A DNA stretch of 54,295 bases, taken from positions 1 through 54,295 of the forward strand of contig NZ_BCNF01000057.1 of NCBI RefSeq assembly GCF_001485495.1, in the 5' to 3' direction. Shown here piece after piece: positions 18,708-27,745 of this stretch (within the stretch, counting starts at the first letter, position 1; every line of letters starts with the position of its first letter). The DNA is from Gordonia desulfuricans NBRC 100010 (GTDB lineage: Bacteria; Actinomycetota; Actinomycetes; Mycobacteriales; Mycobacteriaceae). The translations under genes were made by a program, and so were the position numbers. A model generated the notes under the pieces. It was not told the origin of the DNA. It was given only the letters and a program-made list of their open reading frames with translations, and ran no database searches.

Positions 18708-20345
18708 TCACACAGTGTTCACGTCGCCATCGGCTTCCGGCGCGGCCTCGTCACCCTCACCGCCGACGTCACCCTCACCGTCGTCACCCTCGTCGTCGTC
18801 GGGTTCGCCGACGCGGACCTCGCGGTCGATCCCGACCTGCTCCCGGAAACCGGCGTCGTGGCTGACCAGGATCAGGGCGCCGGTCCACTTCTGCAGTGCC
18901 TCGACGAGTTCCTCGGTGGTGGTGATGTCGAGGTTGTTGGTGGGCTCGTCGAGGATCAGGAGCTTGGGGATCGGATCGGCGAGCAACGCCGACGCCAACG
19001 CGACCCGCAGACGTTCGCCACCGGACAGCTCGGTCAGCGGCCGGTCGGCGGCCCTGCCGCGGAACAGGAATCGGGCCAGGTGCGACCGCACCTGCTGGAC
19101 CGTGCGGTCGGGATGCTCGGCCATCAGGTGTTCGGCGATCGTGCGGGTGGGATCGTCGAACGTGATCCGCTGGGGCACCAGCGCATAGGGGACGAGCACT
19201 CGCCCGGAGGTGATCAGTTCCCGGATGAGGGTGGTCTTCCCGGCCCCGTTGCGCCCGACCAGGGCGATTCGTTCCGGTCCGTCGACGTAGAGCCGCTCGT
19301 CGTCGATCACCTGTACGCGCGTACCCATCTCGGGGTCGGGCATCGCGATGTGTGCGGTGTGGTCGGCGCGGATTCCGTCCTGGGCGGACGCGAGACGGCC
19401 GGCAGCCGCATCGACGTCGGCTCGGTGCGCGGTACGGAACTTACCCGCCGACACCTCCGCGGCGTTCCGACGCAGTCCCGCGACGATCTTGGGTACCCGC
19501 TTCTCCCGCTCGGCGCGGGCGGCGGTGCGGGCCCGCCGGCCCAGGGCGATCTGGGCGTCGACCATCTCGCGTTTCTGCCGGCGAAGGTCGTTGGCCGCGT
19601 TGGCCACCGCGTCGGCCGCAGCAGCCTGTTCGGCGTCGATCATCGACCGATATACCGAGTACGGACCACCGAACTGACGGATGTGACCGTGGTAGAGCTC
19701 GAGTGTCGTGTCGACGCGTTCGAGGAGTTCGAGGTCGTGGCTGACCAGCACGATGGTGCCGGCGAACCGTTCGATCATCGTGAACAACCGGCCCCGCGAC
19801 CCCTCGTCGAGATTGTTGGTCGGCTCGTCGAGCAGCAGGACGTCGGGGCGGTGCACGAGTCGCGCGGCGATCGCCAGCATCGTCGACTCCCCACCGGAGA
19901 GCGTGCCCACCGTGCGGTCGAGATCGGCGACCAGACCCAGTGCCGACAGCTCGGCGACAGCGCGTTCTTCGACGTCCCAGTCGTCGCCGACGATGTCGAA
20001 GTCGGCTTCGTCGACCGAACCGTTCTCGATGCGCCGCAACGCTGTTCGGGTCTCGGTGATCCCGAGGACATCACTGATGGTGGCGTGCGGATCGGCGTCG
20101 GGATGCTGGGGGACCAGTGCGGTTCGCCCCGGCACCGAGACGCTGCCGCGGGTCGGTCGCACCGTGCCGGCAATCAGGTGCAGCAGCGTGCTCTTCCCGG
20201 CACCGTTGACACCGACCAGCGAACACACGCCGGAGGGGACGACGAACGACAGGCCGTCGAAGACCACCGAGCCGTCGGGCCACGTGAAGGAGACGTCCGA
20301 GAGGGTGATCGAGGAGGAAAGGTCGTGCGCAGAAAACGATGCCAT
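18708..20345 (-). CDS. ABC-F ribosomal-protection-type ATPase
   Basis: Twin-ATPase ABC-F protein of 545 residues, resembling the actinobacterial antibiotic-resistance (TlrC/OleB-like) branch that displaces ribosome-bound macrolide, lincosamide or similar drugs. First domain: GVNGAGKST, LSGGESTM, LLLDEPTNNLD. Second domain: GRNGAGKTT, LSGGERLRV, LILDEPTNNLD. The linker between the domains is long and basic (about 85 residues, QKREMVDAQIALGRRARTAARAEREKR), as in ribosome-protecting members. The C-terminus is a very acidic tail (EPDDDEGDDGEGDVGGEGDEAA). SD AGGAG sits 6 nt before the ATG. A consensus promoter and a leader hairpin precede it, unlike most genes here, which suggests inducible expression. 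Confidence 0.83.
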   Translation of the reverse strand: MASFSAHDLSSSITLSDVSFTWPDGSVVFDGLSFVVPSGVCSLVGVNGAGKSTLLHLIAGTVRPTRGSVSVPGRTALVPQHPDADPHATISDVLGITETRTALRRIENGSVDEADFDIVGDDWDVEERAVAELSALGLVADLDRTVGTLSGGESTMLAIAARLVHRPDVLLLDEPTNNLDEGSRGRLFTMIERFAGTIVLVSHDLELLERVDTTLELYHGHIRQFGGPYSVYRSMIDAEQAAAADAVANAANDLRRQKREMVDAQIALGRRARTAARAEREKRVPKIVAGLRRNAAEVSAGKFRTAHRADVDAAAGRLASAQDGIRADHTAHIAMPDPEMGTRVQVIDDERLYVDGPERIALVGRNGAGKTTLIRELITSGRVLVPYALVPQRITFDDPTRTIAEHLMAEHPDRTVQQVRSHLARFLFRGRAADRPLTELSGGERLRVALASALLADPIPKLLILDEPTNNLDITTTEELVEALQKWTGALILVSHDAGFREQVGIDREVRVGEPDDDEGDDGEGDVGGEGDEAAPEADGDVNTV

Positions 20346-20370
20346 GTGAGGCTCCTGAGGTGGTGGGCAG

Positions 20371-20393
20371 AGCGCGGCGAGACTCGCGGCGCT
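20371..20393 (-). promoter_or_regulatory. leader hairpin upstream of ABC-F gene
   Basis: A 10-bp stem with one mismatch and a 3-nt loop (AGCGCCGCGA...TCGCCGCGCT on the minus strand). It lies in the 110-nt leader, 26 nt before the start codon and 15 nt upstream of the SD. Drug-inducible ABC-F genes are often controlled by ribosome-mediated attenuation in such leaders, but no convincing leader peptide with a well-spaced SD is seen. Candidates of 3 and 5 codons exist at 20419 and 20433. Confidence 0.4.
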
Positions 20394-20462
20394 GCGGGAA
20401 ACCGACCTCAGATGTTCATATTCTGCGGATCACTCCTCTGGTTGACGACAAGGACGGGGACC

Positions 20463-20493
20463 ACCATAGCGCGTGATCCCGGCGCCCTGTCAA
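20463..20493 (-). promoter_or_regulatory. consensus sigma-A promoter of ABC-F gene
   Basis: TTGACA (20493-20488), spacer of 19 bp, TATGGT (20468-20463) on the minus strand. Transcription should start near 20456 and give a leader of about 110 nt. It is the closest to consensus of the promoters I could see here and faces away from the promoter of the hydrolase at 20527. Confidence 0.65.
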
Positions 20494-20513
20494 GGAACTC
20501 GGTCGGCACGCGA

Positions 20514-20519
20514 TAGCGT
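20514..20519 (+). promoter_or_regulatory. -10 element, leaderless promoter of HIBYL-CoA hydrolase gene
   Basis: TAGCGT ends 7 nt before the ATG at 20527. It lies upstream of the divergent ABC-F promoter within a shared 180-bp control region. Confidence 0.5.
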
Positions 20520-20526
20520 GAGCACC

Positions 20527-21534
20527 ATGTCGTTCATCCGCACCTCCGTCGCCAACGGGGTGGGAGAGGTCATCCTCGATCGCCCGAAAGCCCTTAATGC
20601 ACTCGACCAGTCGATGGTCGACGACATGTACGAGATCCTCGGGGAGTGGGGTGATGACGACGATGTGGAGACCGTGCTGGTCACCTCGGCGAGCGAGCGC
20701 GCCTTCTGCGCCGGTGGTGACATCCGGGCGATCCGGGAATCCGCCCTCGAGGGCGACACCGAGGCCATCACCCGCTACTTCGCCCACGAATACCGGCTGA
20801 ACCAGCTCATCGCCACCTACCCCAAGGCCTATGTCGCGTTGGTCGACGGGCCCGCGATGGGCGGTGGCCTCGGGATCAGCGTGCACGGGGAGGTGCGGGT
20901 GGTCAGCGAGAAGGCGATGATCGCGATGCCCGAGACCGCGATCGGCTTCCTGCCCGACGTCGGTTCCACCCACTTCCTGCCGCGCCTGCCGATGGGTGTC
21001 GGAATGTGGTTGGGACTCACCGGTTCCCGCGTCCTCGGAGAGCAAGCGCTGTCGGTGGGACTGGCCACCCACTTCGTCCCGTCGGCGCGGATCGGTGCGG
21101 TGGCCGAACGGATTCGGGCCGGGGCGCCGCTGGGTGAGGCACTCGCGCCTGAACCCGCCGAACTCGATCGGCACCCACTGTTGCCGCTGGACAAGATCGG
21201 GGAGTACTTCGCCGACACCAATGTCGCCGCGATCATCGGCGGACTGCGTGGCGCAGTCGGCGACGACTGGGCGGCCCAGATGCTCGACCTGCTCGCGGCG
21301 GCATCGCCGACGAGTCTGGCGGTGACCGCCCGCATGCTCGAACTCGGCGAGGCGTCATCGCTGGACGAGTGCCTCGAGCGCGAGCTTCATGCTGCCGAGA
21401 AGATCACCCTCACAACGGATTTCGTGGAAGGCGTGCGGGCCGTTCTGGTGGACAAGGACCGTGATCCGTCGTTCTCGCCGGCATCGGTCGACGACGTCGA
21501 CCCCGCCGAGGTGGCACGGATCGTCGGCGCCTGA
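20527..21534 (+). CDS. 3-hydroxyisobutyryl-CoA hydrolase-like (crotonase fold)
   Basis: Crotonase-superfamily protein of 335 residues. It matches the 3-hydroxyisobutyryl-CoA hydrolase group of valine breakdown better than the shorter enoyl-CoA hydratases. Visible pieces are ILDRPKALNALDQSMV, the CoA-binding FCAGGDIRAI, the oxyanion loop VDGPAMGGGLGISVHG and PETAIGFLPDVGSTHFLPRLP, which is the HIBCH signature. The C-terminal extension of about 80 residues also fits. An upstream in-frame ATG exists, but 20527 has the promoter and the family N-terminus MSFIRTSVANGVGEVILDRP. Substrate specificity within this family is often unclear, so a related acyl-CoA hydrolase or hydratase is possible. Confidence 0.82.
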   Translation: MSFIRTSVANGVGEVILDRPKALNALDQSMVDDMYEILGEWGDDDDVETVLVTSASERAFCAGGDIRAIRESALEGDTEAITRYFAHEYRLNQLIATYPKAYVALVDGPAMGGGLGISVHGEVRVVSEKAMIAMPETAIGFLPDVGSTHFLPRLPMGVGMWLGLTGSRVLGEQALSVGLATHFVPSARIGAVAERIRAGAPLGEALAPEPAELDRHPLLPLDKIGEYFADTNVAAIIGGLRGAVGDDWAAQMLDLLAAASPTSLAVTARMLELGEASSLDECLERELHAAEKITLTTDFVEGVRAVLVDKDRDPSFSPASVDDVDPAEVARIVGA

Positions 21535-21538
21535 GGCG

Positions 21539-22303
21539 TCACGGCGTCAGGTCGAACCAGCCGGACAGGCGGGTCGGCTGCTCCGACATCGTCGGCGCCT
21601 GCGGTGCCGACACCGGGGGACCCGGTGCCGGGGCCGCGGGCGCATCCGGGGCGCTCGCAGTGGCCTCGTCGTCGGTGATGTCCTCGCTCGGGGCGAACGG
21701 ATTGGCCCGCGTGGTGACCGCGGTCGGGCAGTCGAGGTGGCCGGCCATCCGCTCCCCGGTGACGGTGGTCAGCGCGAGGCGGCACGTGGACGACGTCCGG
21801 TAGACACCGCCCACCGACACCCCGACCTGTGCGGTGATCACCCCGGTCAGCGGTCCGACGGTGGGCCGGACGGCACCGATCGGCGGCAACACCCCGCCGG
21901 TGAGCTCGCCGACGAGGAATTCCAGTTGCGCCCCATCGGTTCCCGGCCCGGCGAAGGTGAACAGCAAAGTGTCCGGCGGCACCTCGGGGGCCGGGTTGCC
22001 GGACTTGTCGAACTCGTAGCAGGACGTCTCGGACGCGCCCTCGGGACCGGTGGCCGGGGCGATCGCGATCAGCATGTGGCCGTGGGTGAACCGAAGACCT
22101 GTGCCGCTGCGGTCGACCCGCCCGGCCGGCGGGTCCTGCGCGCAGCGTTTCGCATCCAGGGGCACCGAGACCGCCGGTGACGTCGGCGACGCCTCGGACG
22201 AGGCGGGCGACGCGGCGTCGGAACCGGCGCATCCGGTGAGCAGGACACCGGCCAGCCCCAGACCGGTGACAGTCATGGGCATGCGAGAACGGTTGACGCG
22301 CAT
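21539..22303 (-). CDS. putative lipoprotein
   Basis: A 254-residue secreted lipoprotein of unknown function. The signal peptide (MRVNRSRMPMTVTGLGLAGVLLTGC) ends in lipobox LLTGC, so Cys25 should be lipidated and the protein held on the outer face of the membrane. The mature part begins with a Ser/Ala/Pro-rich stretch and ends with a Pro/Ala-rich tail (ASAPDAPAAPAPGPP...). In between is a globular domain of about 150 residues with four cysteines (KRCAQD, TSCYEF, STCRLA, HLDCPT) that could form two disulfides. I do not recognise the family. It lies 6 bp after prfC on the same strand and converges with the hydrolase gene. Confidence 0.75.
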   Translation of the reverse strand: MRVNRSRMPMTVTGLGLAGVLLTGCAGSDAASPASSEASPTSPAVSVPLDAKRCAQDPPAGRVDRSGTGLRFTHGHMLIAIAPATGPEGASETSCYEFDKSGNPAPEVPPDTLLFTFAGPGTDGAQLEFLVGELTGGVLPPIGAVRPTVGPLTGVITAQVGVSVGGVYRTSSTCRLALTTVTGERMAGHLDCPTAVTTRANPFAPSEDITDDEATASAPDAPAAPAPGPPVSAPQAPTMSEQPTRLSGWFDLTP

Positions 22304-22309
22304 GACGTC

Positions 22310-23914
22310 TCAGTCGGCGGTGGCGACCAGGGGCTCCAGGGTCAGGTCGGGGTGTTCCTTCTCGATGTACTGCAGCCGCCACTTGTCGCTGAACAGGGCG
22401 AGCAGGGCGCCGTCGGTGCGGGTGAACACCTCGACACCGCGCTGACGGTTCAGCTCGTCGGCGCTCTCGGCATCGGTGCGTCGGGCCAGGGTGTAGCCGA
22501 GCGGATCGATCACGGTGTCGACGTTGAACTCCGACTTCAGCCGCGCGGTGACCACCTCGAACTGCATCGGTCCGACGGCTGCGAGCACCGGCGAGGCATC
22601 ACCGCGCAGATCGTTGCGCAGGACCTGCACCACGCCCTCGCTGTCGAGCTGATCCATCCCCTTGCGGAACTGCTTGTACTTGTCGGCGGTGGTGGCCCGC
22701 AACGACGAGAAGTGTTCGGGCGCAAACGACGGGATCGGCGGGAACTGCACCCTGGGGTCGTTGAAGAGGGTGTCGCCGGGGGCCAGTGCGGTGGCGTTGA
22801 CCAGACCCACCACATCACCGGGGTAGGCGGTGTCGACGGTGGAACGGTCGCGGCCGAACACCGCCTGGGCGTACTTGGTGGCGAACGGCTTTCCGGTCTG
22901 CGCATGCGTGACCACCATGCCGCGCTCGAACTCGCCGGACACGATCCGCATGTACGCCAAGCGATCTCGGTGGCTCGCGTCCATGCCGGCCTGGACCTTG
23001 AACACCACCGCACTGAAGGGGTCGGTGGGTTCACGGACGGTGCCGTCGAGGTCGGTGCGGCCGGCCGGGGCGGGGGCGAGCTCGACGAGGGTCTCGAGGA
23101 GCTGTCGCACACCGAAGTTGAGCATCGCCGAGGAGAAGATCATCGGTGAGGTCTCACCGGCCAGGAACAGTTCCTGATCGTGGTCCTGGCCCATCTCGGT
23201 GAGCAGTGCGCTCTCCTCGCTGGCCGCGACCCACTCGTCGCCCTCGCGGGCGGCGGCGGCCTCGGCGTCCATGATCTCCTCGGGGGCGATCTTGGCGCCG
23301 CCGGCGGTGCGGGTGAAGTGGATGTACCGGCCGGTGCGGCGGTCGAGCAGGCCACGGAAGTCGCCGGCGATACCCACCGGGAAGTACAGCGGGGTGGGGG
23401 TCAGGCCGATGCGTTCGCTGATCTCGTCGATCAGTTCCAGCGGAGTCTGTCCCGGACGGTCCCACTTGTTGATGACGGTGATCACCGGGATGCCGCGATG
23501 ACGACACACCTGGAACAGTTTGAGGGTCTGCGGCTCGAGGCCCTTGGCGGCATCGATCAGCATCACCGCGGCGTCGACGGCGGTGAGCACCCGGTAGGTG
23601 TCCTCGGAGAAGTCGGCGTGACCGGGGGTGTCGACGAGGTTGATCACCGCGGGCTCGTCGTCGTCGGACCAGCCGGCCGGGGTGTAGTTGAACTGCAGCG
23701 CGGTGGAACTCACCGAGATACCGCGGGCCTTCTCCATCTCCATCCAGTCGGAGACGGTGGACTTGCGGCCGGCCTTGCCGTGGATGGCGCCCGCCTCGCT
23801 GATCATGCGGGCATGGAGCGCCAGGGCCTCGGTCATCGTCGACTTACCCGCGTCGGGGTGGGAGATGATCGCGAAGGTACGTCGGCGCTTGACCTCATCG
23901 GCAACAGAACTCAC
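22310..23914 (-). CDS. prfC: peptide chain release factor 3
   Basis: Translational GTPase RF3 of 534 residues; it removes RF1/RF2 from the ribosome after peptide release. The G1 loop is SHPDAGKSTMTEAL, G3 is DTPGHADFSEDTYR, and G4 is NKWDRPGQ. A second beta-barrel domain and the C-terminal domain (VLRNDLRGDASPVLAAVGPMQFEVV) follow. The length is typical. RF3 is not universal in actinobacteria, so its presence is of some note, and it is not part of the M. tuberculosis order at this locus. A promoter was not identified. The downstream lipoprotein gene begins 6 bp after its stop, so the two are likely co-transcribed. Confidence 0.93.
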   Translation of the reverse strand: MSSVADEVKRRRTFAIISHPDAGKSTMTEALALHARMISEAGAIHGKAGRKSTVSDWMEMEKARGISVSSTALQFNYTPAGWSDDDEPAVINLVDTPGHADFSEDTYRVLTAVDAAVMLIDAAKGLEPQTLKLFQVCRHRGIPVITVINKWDRPGQTPLELIDEISERIGLTPTPLYFPVGIAGDFRGLLDRRTGRYIHFTRTAGGAKIAPEEIMDAEAAAAREGDEWVAASEESALLTEMGQDHDQELFLAGETSPMIFSSAMLNFGVRQLLETLVELAPAPAGRTDLDGTVREPTDPFSAVVFKVQAGMDASHRDRLAYMRIVSGEFERGMVVTHAQTGKPFATKYAQAVFGRDRSTVDTAYPGDVVGLVNATALAPGDTLFNDPRVQFPPIPSFAPEHFSSLRATTADKYKQFRKGMDQLDSEGVVQVLRNDLRGDASPVLAAVGPMQFEVVTARLKSEFNVDTVIDPLGYTLARRTDAESADELNRQRGVEVFTRTDGALLALFSDKWRLQYIEKEHPDLTLEPLVATAD

Positions 23915-24021
23915 CCATCGAGGCTATCGGGCGAGGTCGTGGCGCCCACAACCTCCCCCGGGGAGCGGTCGCATGCCGGCCCGGAATCCGGGGCCGGAAT
24001 GCCACCACTCACATCCGGGGT

Positions 24022-25038
24022 CTACTCGAACGGGACGGGCGGCAGGGTGACCACCTGCGAGGCGTAACTGAGGCCCGCGCCGTAGCCGAGCAGCAGTGCG
24101 GTGTCGCCGGGCCGGGCCTTGCCGGTGGAGAGCAGGTCTTCCATCGCGAGCGGGATCGAGGCGGCCGAGGTGTTGCCGGTGTGCTCGATGTCGTTGGCGA
24201 CGACGGCGCCCTCACGCAGGTGCAGGTTCTTGGCGAGCAGATCGTTGATCCGCGAGTTGGCCTGGTGCGGGACGAAGACGTCGAGGTCGGTGGCGTCGAC
24301 CTTCGCGGCCTCGAGTGCACGCTGGGCGACCTTGCCCATCTCGAAGGCGGCCCAGCGGAAGACCGCGGTGCCCTCGAGCCGCAGGAACGGACGCTGGACG
24401 CGGTCGCCGTCGAGGAAGGTGACCCAGTCGATGTCCTGGCGGATGGCGTCGTACTGGCTGCCGTCGCTGCCCCAGATCACCGGGCCGAGCTGCTGCTGCT
24501 CGGTGGGGCCCACCACGACGGCACCGGCGCCGTCACCGAAGATGAAGCAGTTGGTGCGGTCGGTCATGTCGAGGGCCACCGACAGCTGCTCGGCGCCGAT
24601 CACCAGCACGTGGGTCGCACTGCCGCCGCGGACCATGTCGGAGGCCAGCGCCATGCCGTAACCGAAACCGGCGCAGCCGACGGTGACGTCGAAGGCGGGC
24701 ACACCGTTGCAGCCGAGCTGGGTGGCGACAGTGGTGGCACCGGCCGGGGTGAGGAGCAGGTGGGTGTTGGTCGCGAGGATCACCGCATCGATGTCGGAGC
24801 CGGAGAGCAGTGCATTCGCGATGGCCTTGCGGCCGGCATGGACGGCCATCTGGGTGACGTCCTCGTCGCGGCGGGCGAACCGGCGTGACTTGATGCCCGT
24901 ACGGGTGTAGATCCACTCGTCGGAGGAGTCGATCTGCTGACAGATCTCCTCGTTGGTCACCACGCGTTCGGGACGGTATGCACCGATCCCGAGCATGCCG
25001 ATGTTGTTCACCCCGGAGGTTTCGGCGATCACGGCCAT
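24022..25038 (-). CDS. fabH: beta-ketoacyl-ACP synthase III, mtFabH-like (copy 1)
   Basis: Ketoacyl synthase III of 338 residues that condenses an acyl-CoA with malonyl-ACP. The sequence closely resembles the mycobacterial mtFabH, which passes FAS-I acyl-CoA into FAS-II for mycolic acids: [60 protein letters not shown]. The catalytic triad is present (Cys in VGCAGFGYG, His in VPHQAN, Asn in HTGNTS). The pocket threonine of mtFabH (Thr87 in its usual numbering) is kept in LLLTPAGA. The start at 25038 follows a good SD (GGAAGG, 7 nt). It sits 51 bp after padR on the same strand. A second, diverged copy lies beyond the exporter. Confidence 0.9.
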   Translation of the reverse strand: MAVIAETSGVNNIGMLGIGAYRPERVVTNEEICQQIDSSDEWIYTRTGIKSRRFARRDEDVTQMAVHAGRKAIANALLSGSDIDAVILATNTHLLLTPAGATTVATQLGCNGVPAFDVTVGCAGFGYGMALASDMVRGGSATHVLVIGAEQLSVALDMTDRTNCFIFGDGAGAVVVGPTEQQQLGPVIWGSDGSQYDAIRQDIDWVTFLDGDRVQRPFLRLEGTAVFRWAAFEMGKVAQRALEAAKVDATDLDVFVPHQANSRINDLLAKNLHLREGAVVANDIEHTGNTSAASIPLAMEDLLSTGKARPGDTALLLGYGAGLSYASQVVTLPPVPFE

Positions 25039-25089
25039 GATGGTTCCTTCCGTTATGCGACCCGACATAGACCGTCTCACATTCACCCA

Positions 25090-25761
25090 CTACTCGGAAG
25101 TAGCGGTGTCCTGTTCGACGGATCGCCGGGCGATCATCTCGTGGTAGCGGGCGCGGTCGGCGGTCATCTGATGCCCCGGGTCGTCGGCGGGCGGGGCCCA
25201 CGCCGTGGAGGCGAGCCGCAGCCGTCCCGACCGCAGGTCGGCGACGACGTCGGCGAGCCAGGTCAGTTCCGCCTGCGCGAGGTCGCCGAACAGGGCGAGT
25301 GCACGCAGTGCATGAGGGGGAGCATAAGGGTTGGCCGACGGGTCGCCGTCGTCGCGGTGGCGTTGGAGCTCCGCGGTGGCCCGTCGGAGACGCTCGTCGA
25401 GGAGTTCGAGCGCATGCTCGTCACCGATCAGCGGGAGCAGGCCGAATGCCGCCTGGAATGCGGTGCGGTCGAAGATGTCCACGTCGAGGACGGCCTCGGC
25501 GATCAGTTCGTGGAGCCGTCGTGTGCCGGTGGCGGTGAGCTCGTACACGGCGACGTCGCGGGAGCCGTCACGCAGGTCGTGGCGGGTGAGCAGGCCGGAT
25601 CGGCTCAGCTGGGTGAGCGCGTGGTAGATCGAGCCCGGTTGCACGTTCAGCCAGCGATCGACCTGCCAGGACAGCAACTCGCGCCGGATCTGGTAGCCGT
25701 TCACCGGTCCGAACAGGCCGACCGCGCCCAGCAGCAGCATCTGGGTCGACGTCGATCGCAT
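25090..25761 (-). CDS. PadR-family transcriptional regulator
   Basis: A 223-residue regulator with the PadR winged helix at the N-terminus (MLLLGAVGLFGPVNGYQIRRELLSW...PGSIYHALTQLSRSGLLTR). The C-terminal part is long and helical (about 85-200), as in PadR-s2 proteins that dimerise and bind ligands. Such regulators commonly repress neighbouring drug exporters. This one is divergent from the DrrAB-type transporter across a 212-bp gap that contains a perfect 12-bp palindrome, and it lies just upstream of fabH copy 1. Control of the exporter, fabH, or both is therefore a reasonable inference. The ligand is unknown. Confidence 0.85.
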   Translation of the reverse strand: MRSTSTQMLLLGAVGLFGPVNGYQIRRELLSWQVDRWLNVQPGSIYHALTQLSRSGLLTRHDLRDGSRDVAVYELTATGTRRLHELIAEAVLDVDIFDRTAFQAAFGLLPLIGDEHALELLDERLRRATAELQRHRDDGDPSANPYAPPHALRALALFGDLAQAELTWLADVVADLRSGRLRLASTAWAPPADDPGHQMTADRARYHEMIARRSVEQDTATSE

Positions 25762-25919
25762 GGTGATAACCCCTATCAGGCCGGTCGGTCCGGGTCTTTG
25801 TGATGTCGCGGACCGTAGCTGTCCGCTATTCGATGAATTCTTCTCGTCGAGCCGGTCGGTACCGGTGGATGTCGGTGGACGCCGTCGCCAAGGGGTGTGG
25901 CGTACATCACCATCATATG

Positions 25920-25931
25920 TTCAAATTTGAA
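25920..25931. promoter_or_regulatory. candidate PadR operator
   Basis: TTCAAATTTGAA, a perfect 12-bp palindrome set in an unusually AT-rich patch (CATATG just before, AATAG after), 42 bp before the exporter ATG. In a roughly two-thirds-GC background this is a conspicuous site. Position and symmetry fit a repressor operator overlapping the exporter promoter. Confidence 0.55.
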
Positions 25932-25973
25932 TAGTCGACGGAAGTCGGCTTCTCAGGTCACAGGAGAGCGATC

Positions 25974-26987
25974 ATGATCCACGCACGAGGTCTCGTCCAG
26001 ACCTTCCGGACCGGGCGCGGCAAGCAGAAACGAGAGGTGCGCGCCGTCGACGGCGTCGACCTCGACATCGCCGAAGGGGAGGTGGTCGGCTTCCTCGGGC
26101 CCAACGGTGCGGGCAAGACCACCACGCTCCGGATGCTCACCACGCTGCTCCGTCCCACCGCGGGCACCGCGACGGTCAACGGCTACGACGTCGTCGACGA
26201 CGCGGTGATGGTGCGCCGCAGCATCGGCTATGTCTCGCAGGCGGGCGGCACCTTCAGTCAGGCGCAGGCCGGTGACGAGGTGGTCGATCACGGCATGCTC
26301 TACGGACTCAGCCGGGCGGAGGCGACCCGCCGCGGCAAGGTGTTGTTCGAGAAGTTCCAGCTCGACGGACTCTGGGAACGCATGCCCAAGAACATGTCCG
26401 GCGGCCAGAAACGACGCCTCGACATCGCGATGGGACTCGTCCACGACCCGACGCTGGTCTTCCTCGACGAGCCGACCACCGGACTCGATCCGCAGGCCCG
26501 CGCCAATCTGTGGGAGCACATCCGTGCGCTGCGCACCGAGCGTGGCGCGACGGTGTTCCTCACCACCCACTATCTCGACGAGGCCGACGAACTCTCGGAC
26601 CGGATCATCATCATCGACAACGGCAAGATCGTCGCCGCCGACACCTCCGACAATCTCAAGGCGCATGTCTCCGGAGACCTCGTCGACCTCGAGGTGACCG
26701 AACTCGCCCATGTCGGGGTGGCCGCCGAGAAACTCGCCTCGATCGCCGGACACATCGAGACCGAAGGACGACACGTGCGAGGACGCGTGCGTCGCGCCGG
26801 TCGCGAGGTACCCGGCCTGCTTCGCGATCTCACCAGCACCGCAATCGAATTGGATTCCATCGAGGTGATCCGCCCCACCCTCGACGACGTCTTCCTCACC
26901 ATGACCGGACGATCCCTGCGCGACGCCCAGGCCACCACCGAGGACGCCGCCGAGACCGAACTCGACAACGAAGGGGCGCTGCGATGA
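25974..26987 (+). CDS. DrrA-like ABC transporter ATPase
   Basis: ATP-binding subunit of an ABC-2 exporter, 337 residues. Walker A is GPNGAGKTT, the signature is MSGGQKRRLD, Walker B with D-loop is LVFLDEPTTGLDPQ, and the H-loop is TTHYLDEADELSDR. The C-terminal 100 residues form the DrrA-type regulatory domain that contacts the permease. SD AGGAGA precedes the ATG by 7 nt. It overlaps the permease by 4 bp (ATGA). DrrAB systems export hydrophobic drugs, glycolipids or complex lipids. Placement between two mycolate-type FabH genes makes a lipid substrate worth testing, but this is inference. Confidence 0.88.
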   Translation: MIHARGLVQTFRTGRGKQKREVRAVDGVDLDIAEGEVVGFLGPNGAGKTTTLRMLTTLLRPTAGTATVNGYDVVDDAVMVRRSIGYVSQAGGTFSQAQAGDEVVDHGMLYGLSRAEATRRGKVLFEKFQLDGLWERMPKNMSGGQKRRLDIAMGLVHDPTLVFLDEPTTGLDPQARANLWEHIRALRTERGATVFLTTHYLDEADELSDRIIIIDNGKIVAADTSDNLKAHVSGDLVDLEVTELAHVGVAAEKLASIAGHIETEGRHVRGRVRRAGREVPGLLRDLTSTAIELDSIEVIRPTLDDVFLTMTGRSLRDAQATTEDAAETELDNEGALR

Positions 26988-27745
26988 CCTTCCTGCGTGA
27001 ATCCCAGATCGTCTTCCGCCGCCAGATCCGGATGAACCTGCGCAACCCCGCGTGGGTGCTGATCGGTGTGATGCAGCCGGTGCTCTACCTGGTGCTGTTC
27101 GGCCCGCTGCTCAAACCCCTTGTCTCCCAGTTCCCCGGAGGCTCCGACAACGCCTACACCTTCCTCGTTCCCGGACTCCTGGTGCAGCTGGGCATGTTCG
27201 GTGCCTTCTTCGCCGGCTTCAGCCTGATCGGCGAATGGCGCGAGGGCGTGGTGGAGGCCGAACGCGTCACCCCGGCCAGCCGCACCGCACTGCTCACCGG
27301 GCGGCTGATGCGCGACGTGCTGCAACTGTTCGTGCAGGCCCTGATCCTGGTGCTGCTCGGCTGGGCGATGGGCATGCGCGGCTCGATCGTCGGGGTGATC
27401 GTCGGCATCGTGATCACCCTGATCATCGGTGGCGCATGCGCGGCGTCGTCGAATGCGTTGGCGCTCACCACCAAATCCGAGGACGTGATGGCGCCCGTGA
27501 TCAACATGGTGATGATGCCGGTGCTGTTGCTGTCGGGGATCCTGCTGCCGATGACACTCGGCCCCGAATGGTTGCGTCACGTCAGCGCGATCATGCCGTT
27601 CCGCTGGGTCGTCGACGGTGTACGAGATGCGTTCGGCGGCAACATCGCCACCATGGGAGTGGTGTGGGCACTGGTCGCATCCCTGATCCTCGGCTTCCTC
27701 GGTACCTGGTGGGGCACAGCGGTGTTCCGAAAGGAAAGCGCCTAG
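26984..27745 (+). CDS. ABC-2 type permease (DrrB-like)
   Basis: Membrane subunit of the exporter, 253 residues with about six membrane segments: WVLIGVMQPVLYLVLFGPLL, LVPGLLVQLGMFGAFFAGF, LQLFVQALILVLLGWAMG, GVIVGIVITLIIGGACAAS, VINMVMMPVLLLSGILLP and the C-terminal MGVVWALVASLILGFLGTWW. The ABC-2 motif (EWREGVVEAERVTPASR) lies between segments 2 and 3. Its start codon overlaps the ATPase stop, so one transporter dimer pair is translated from one message. No third subunit such as DrrC is present. The 0.7 kb after it shows no convincing gene. Confidence 0.88.
   Translation: MTFLRESQIVFRRQIRMNLRNPAWVLIGVMQPVLYLVLFGPLLKPLVSQFPGGSDNAYTFLVPGLLVQLGMFGAFFAGFSLIGEWREGVVEAERVTPASRTALLTGRLMRDVLQLFVQALILVLLGWAMGMRGSIVGVIVGIVITLIIGGACAASSNALALTTKSEDVMAPVINMVMMPVLLLSGILLPMTLGPEWLRHVSAIMPFRWVVDGVRDAFGGNIATMGVVWALVASLILGFLGTWWGTAVFRKESA

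Noticed and set aside
20408..20433. Leader peptides of 3 or 5 codons before the ABC-F gene
   Set aside because: The possible SD (AGAGGA) is either abutting or 14 nt away, so neither is well supported; kept only as part of the leader finding.
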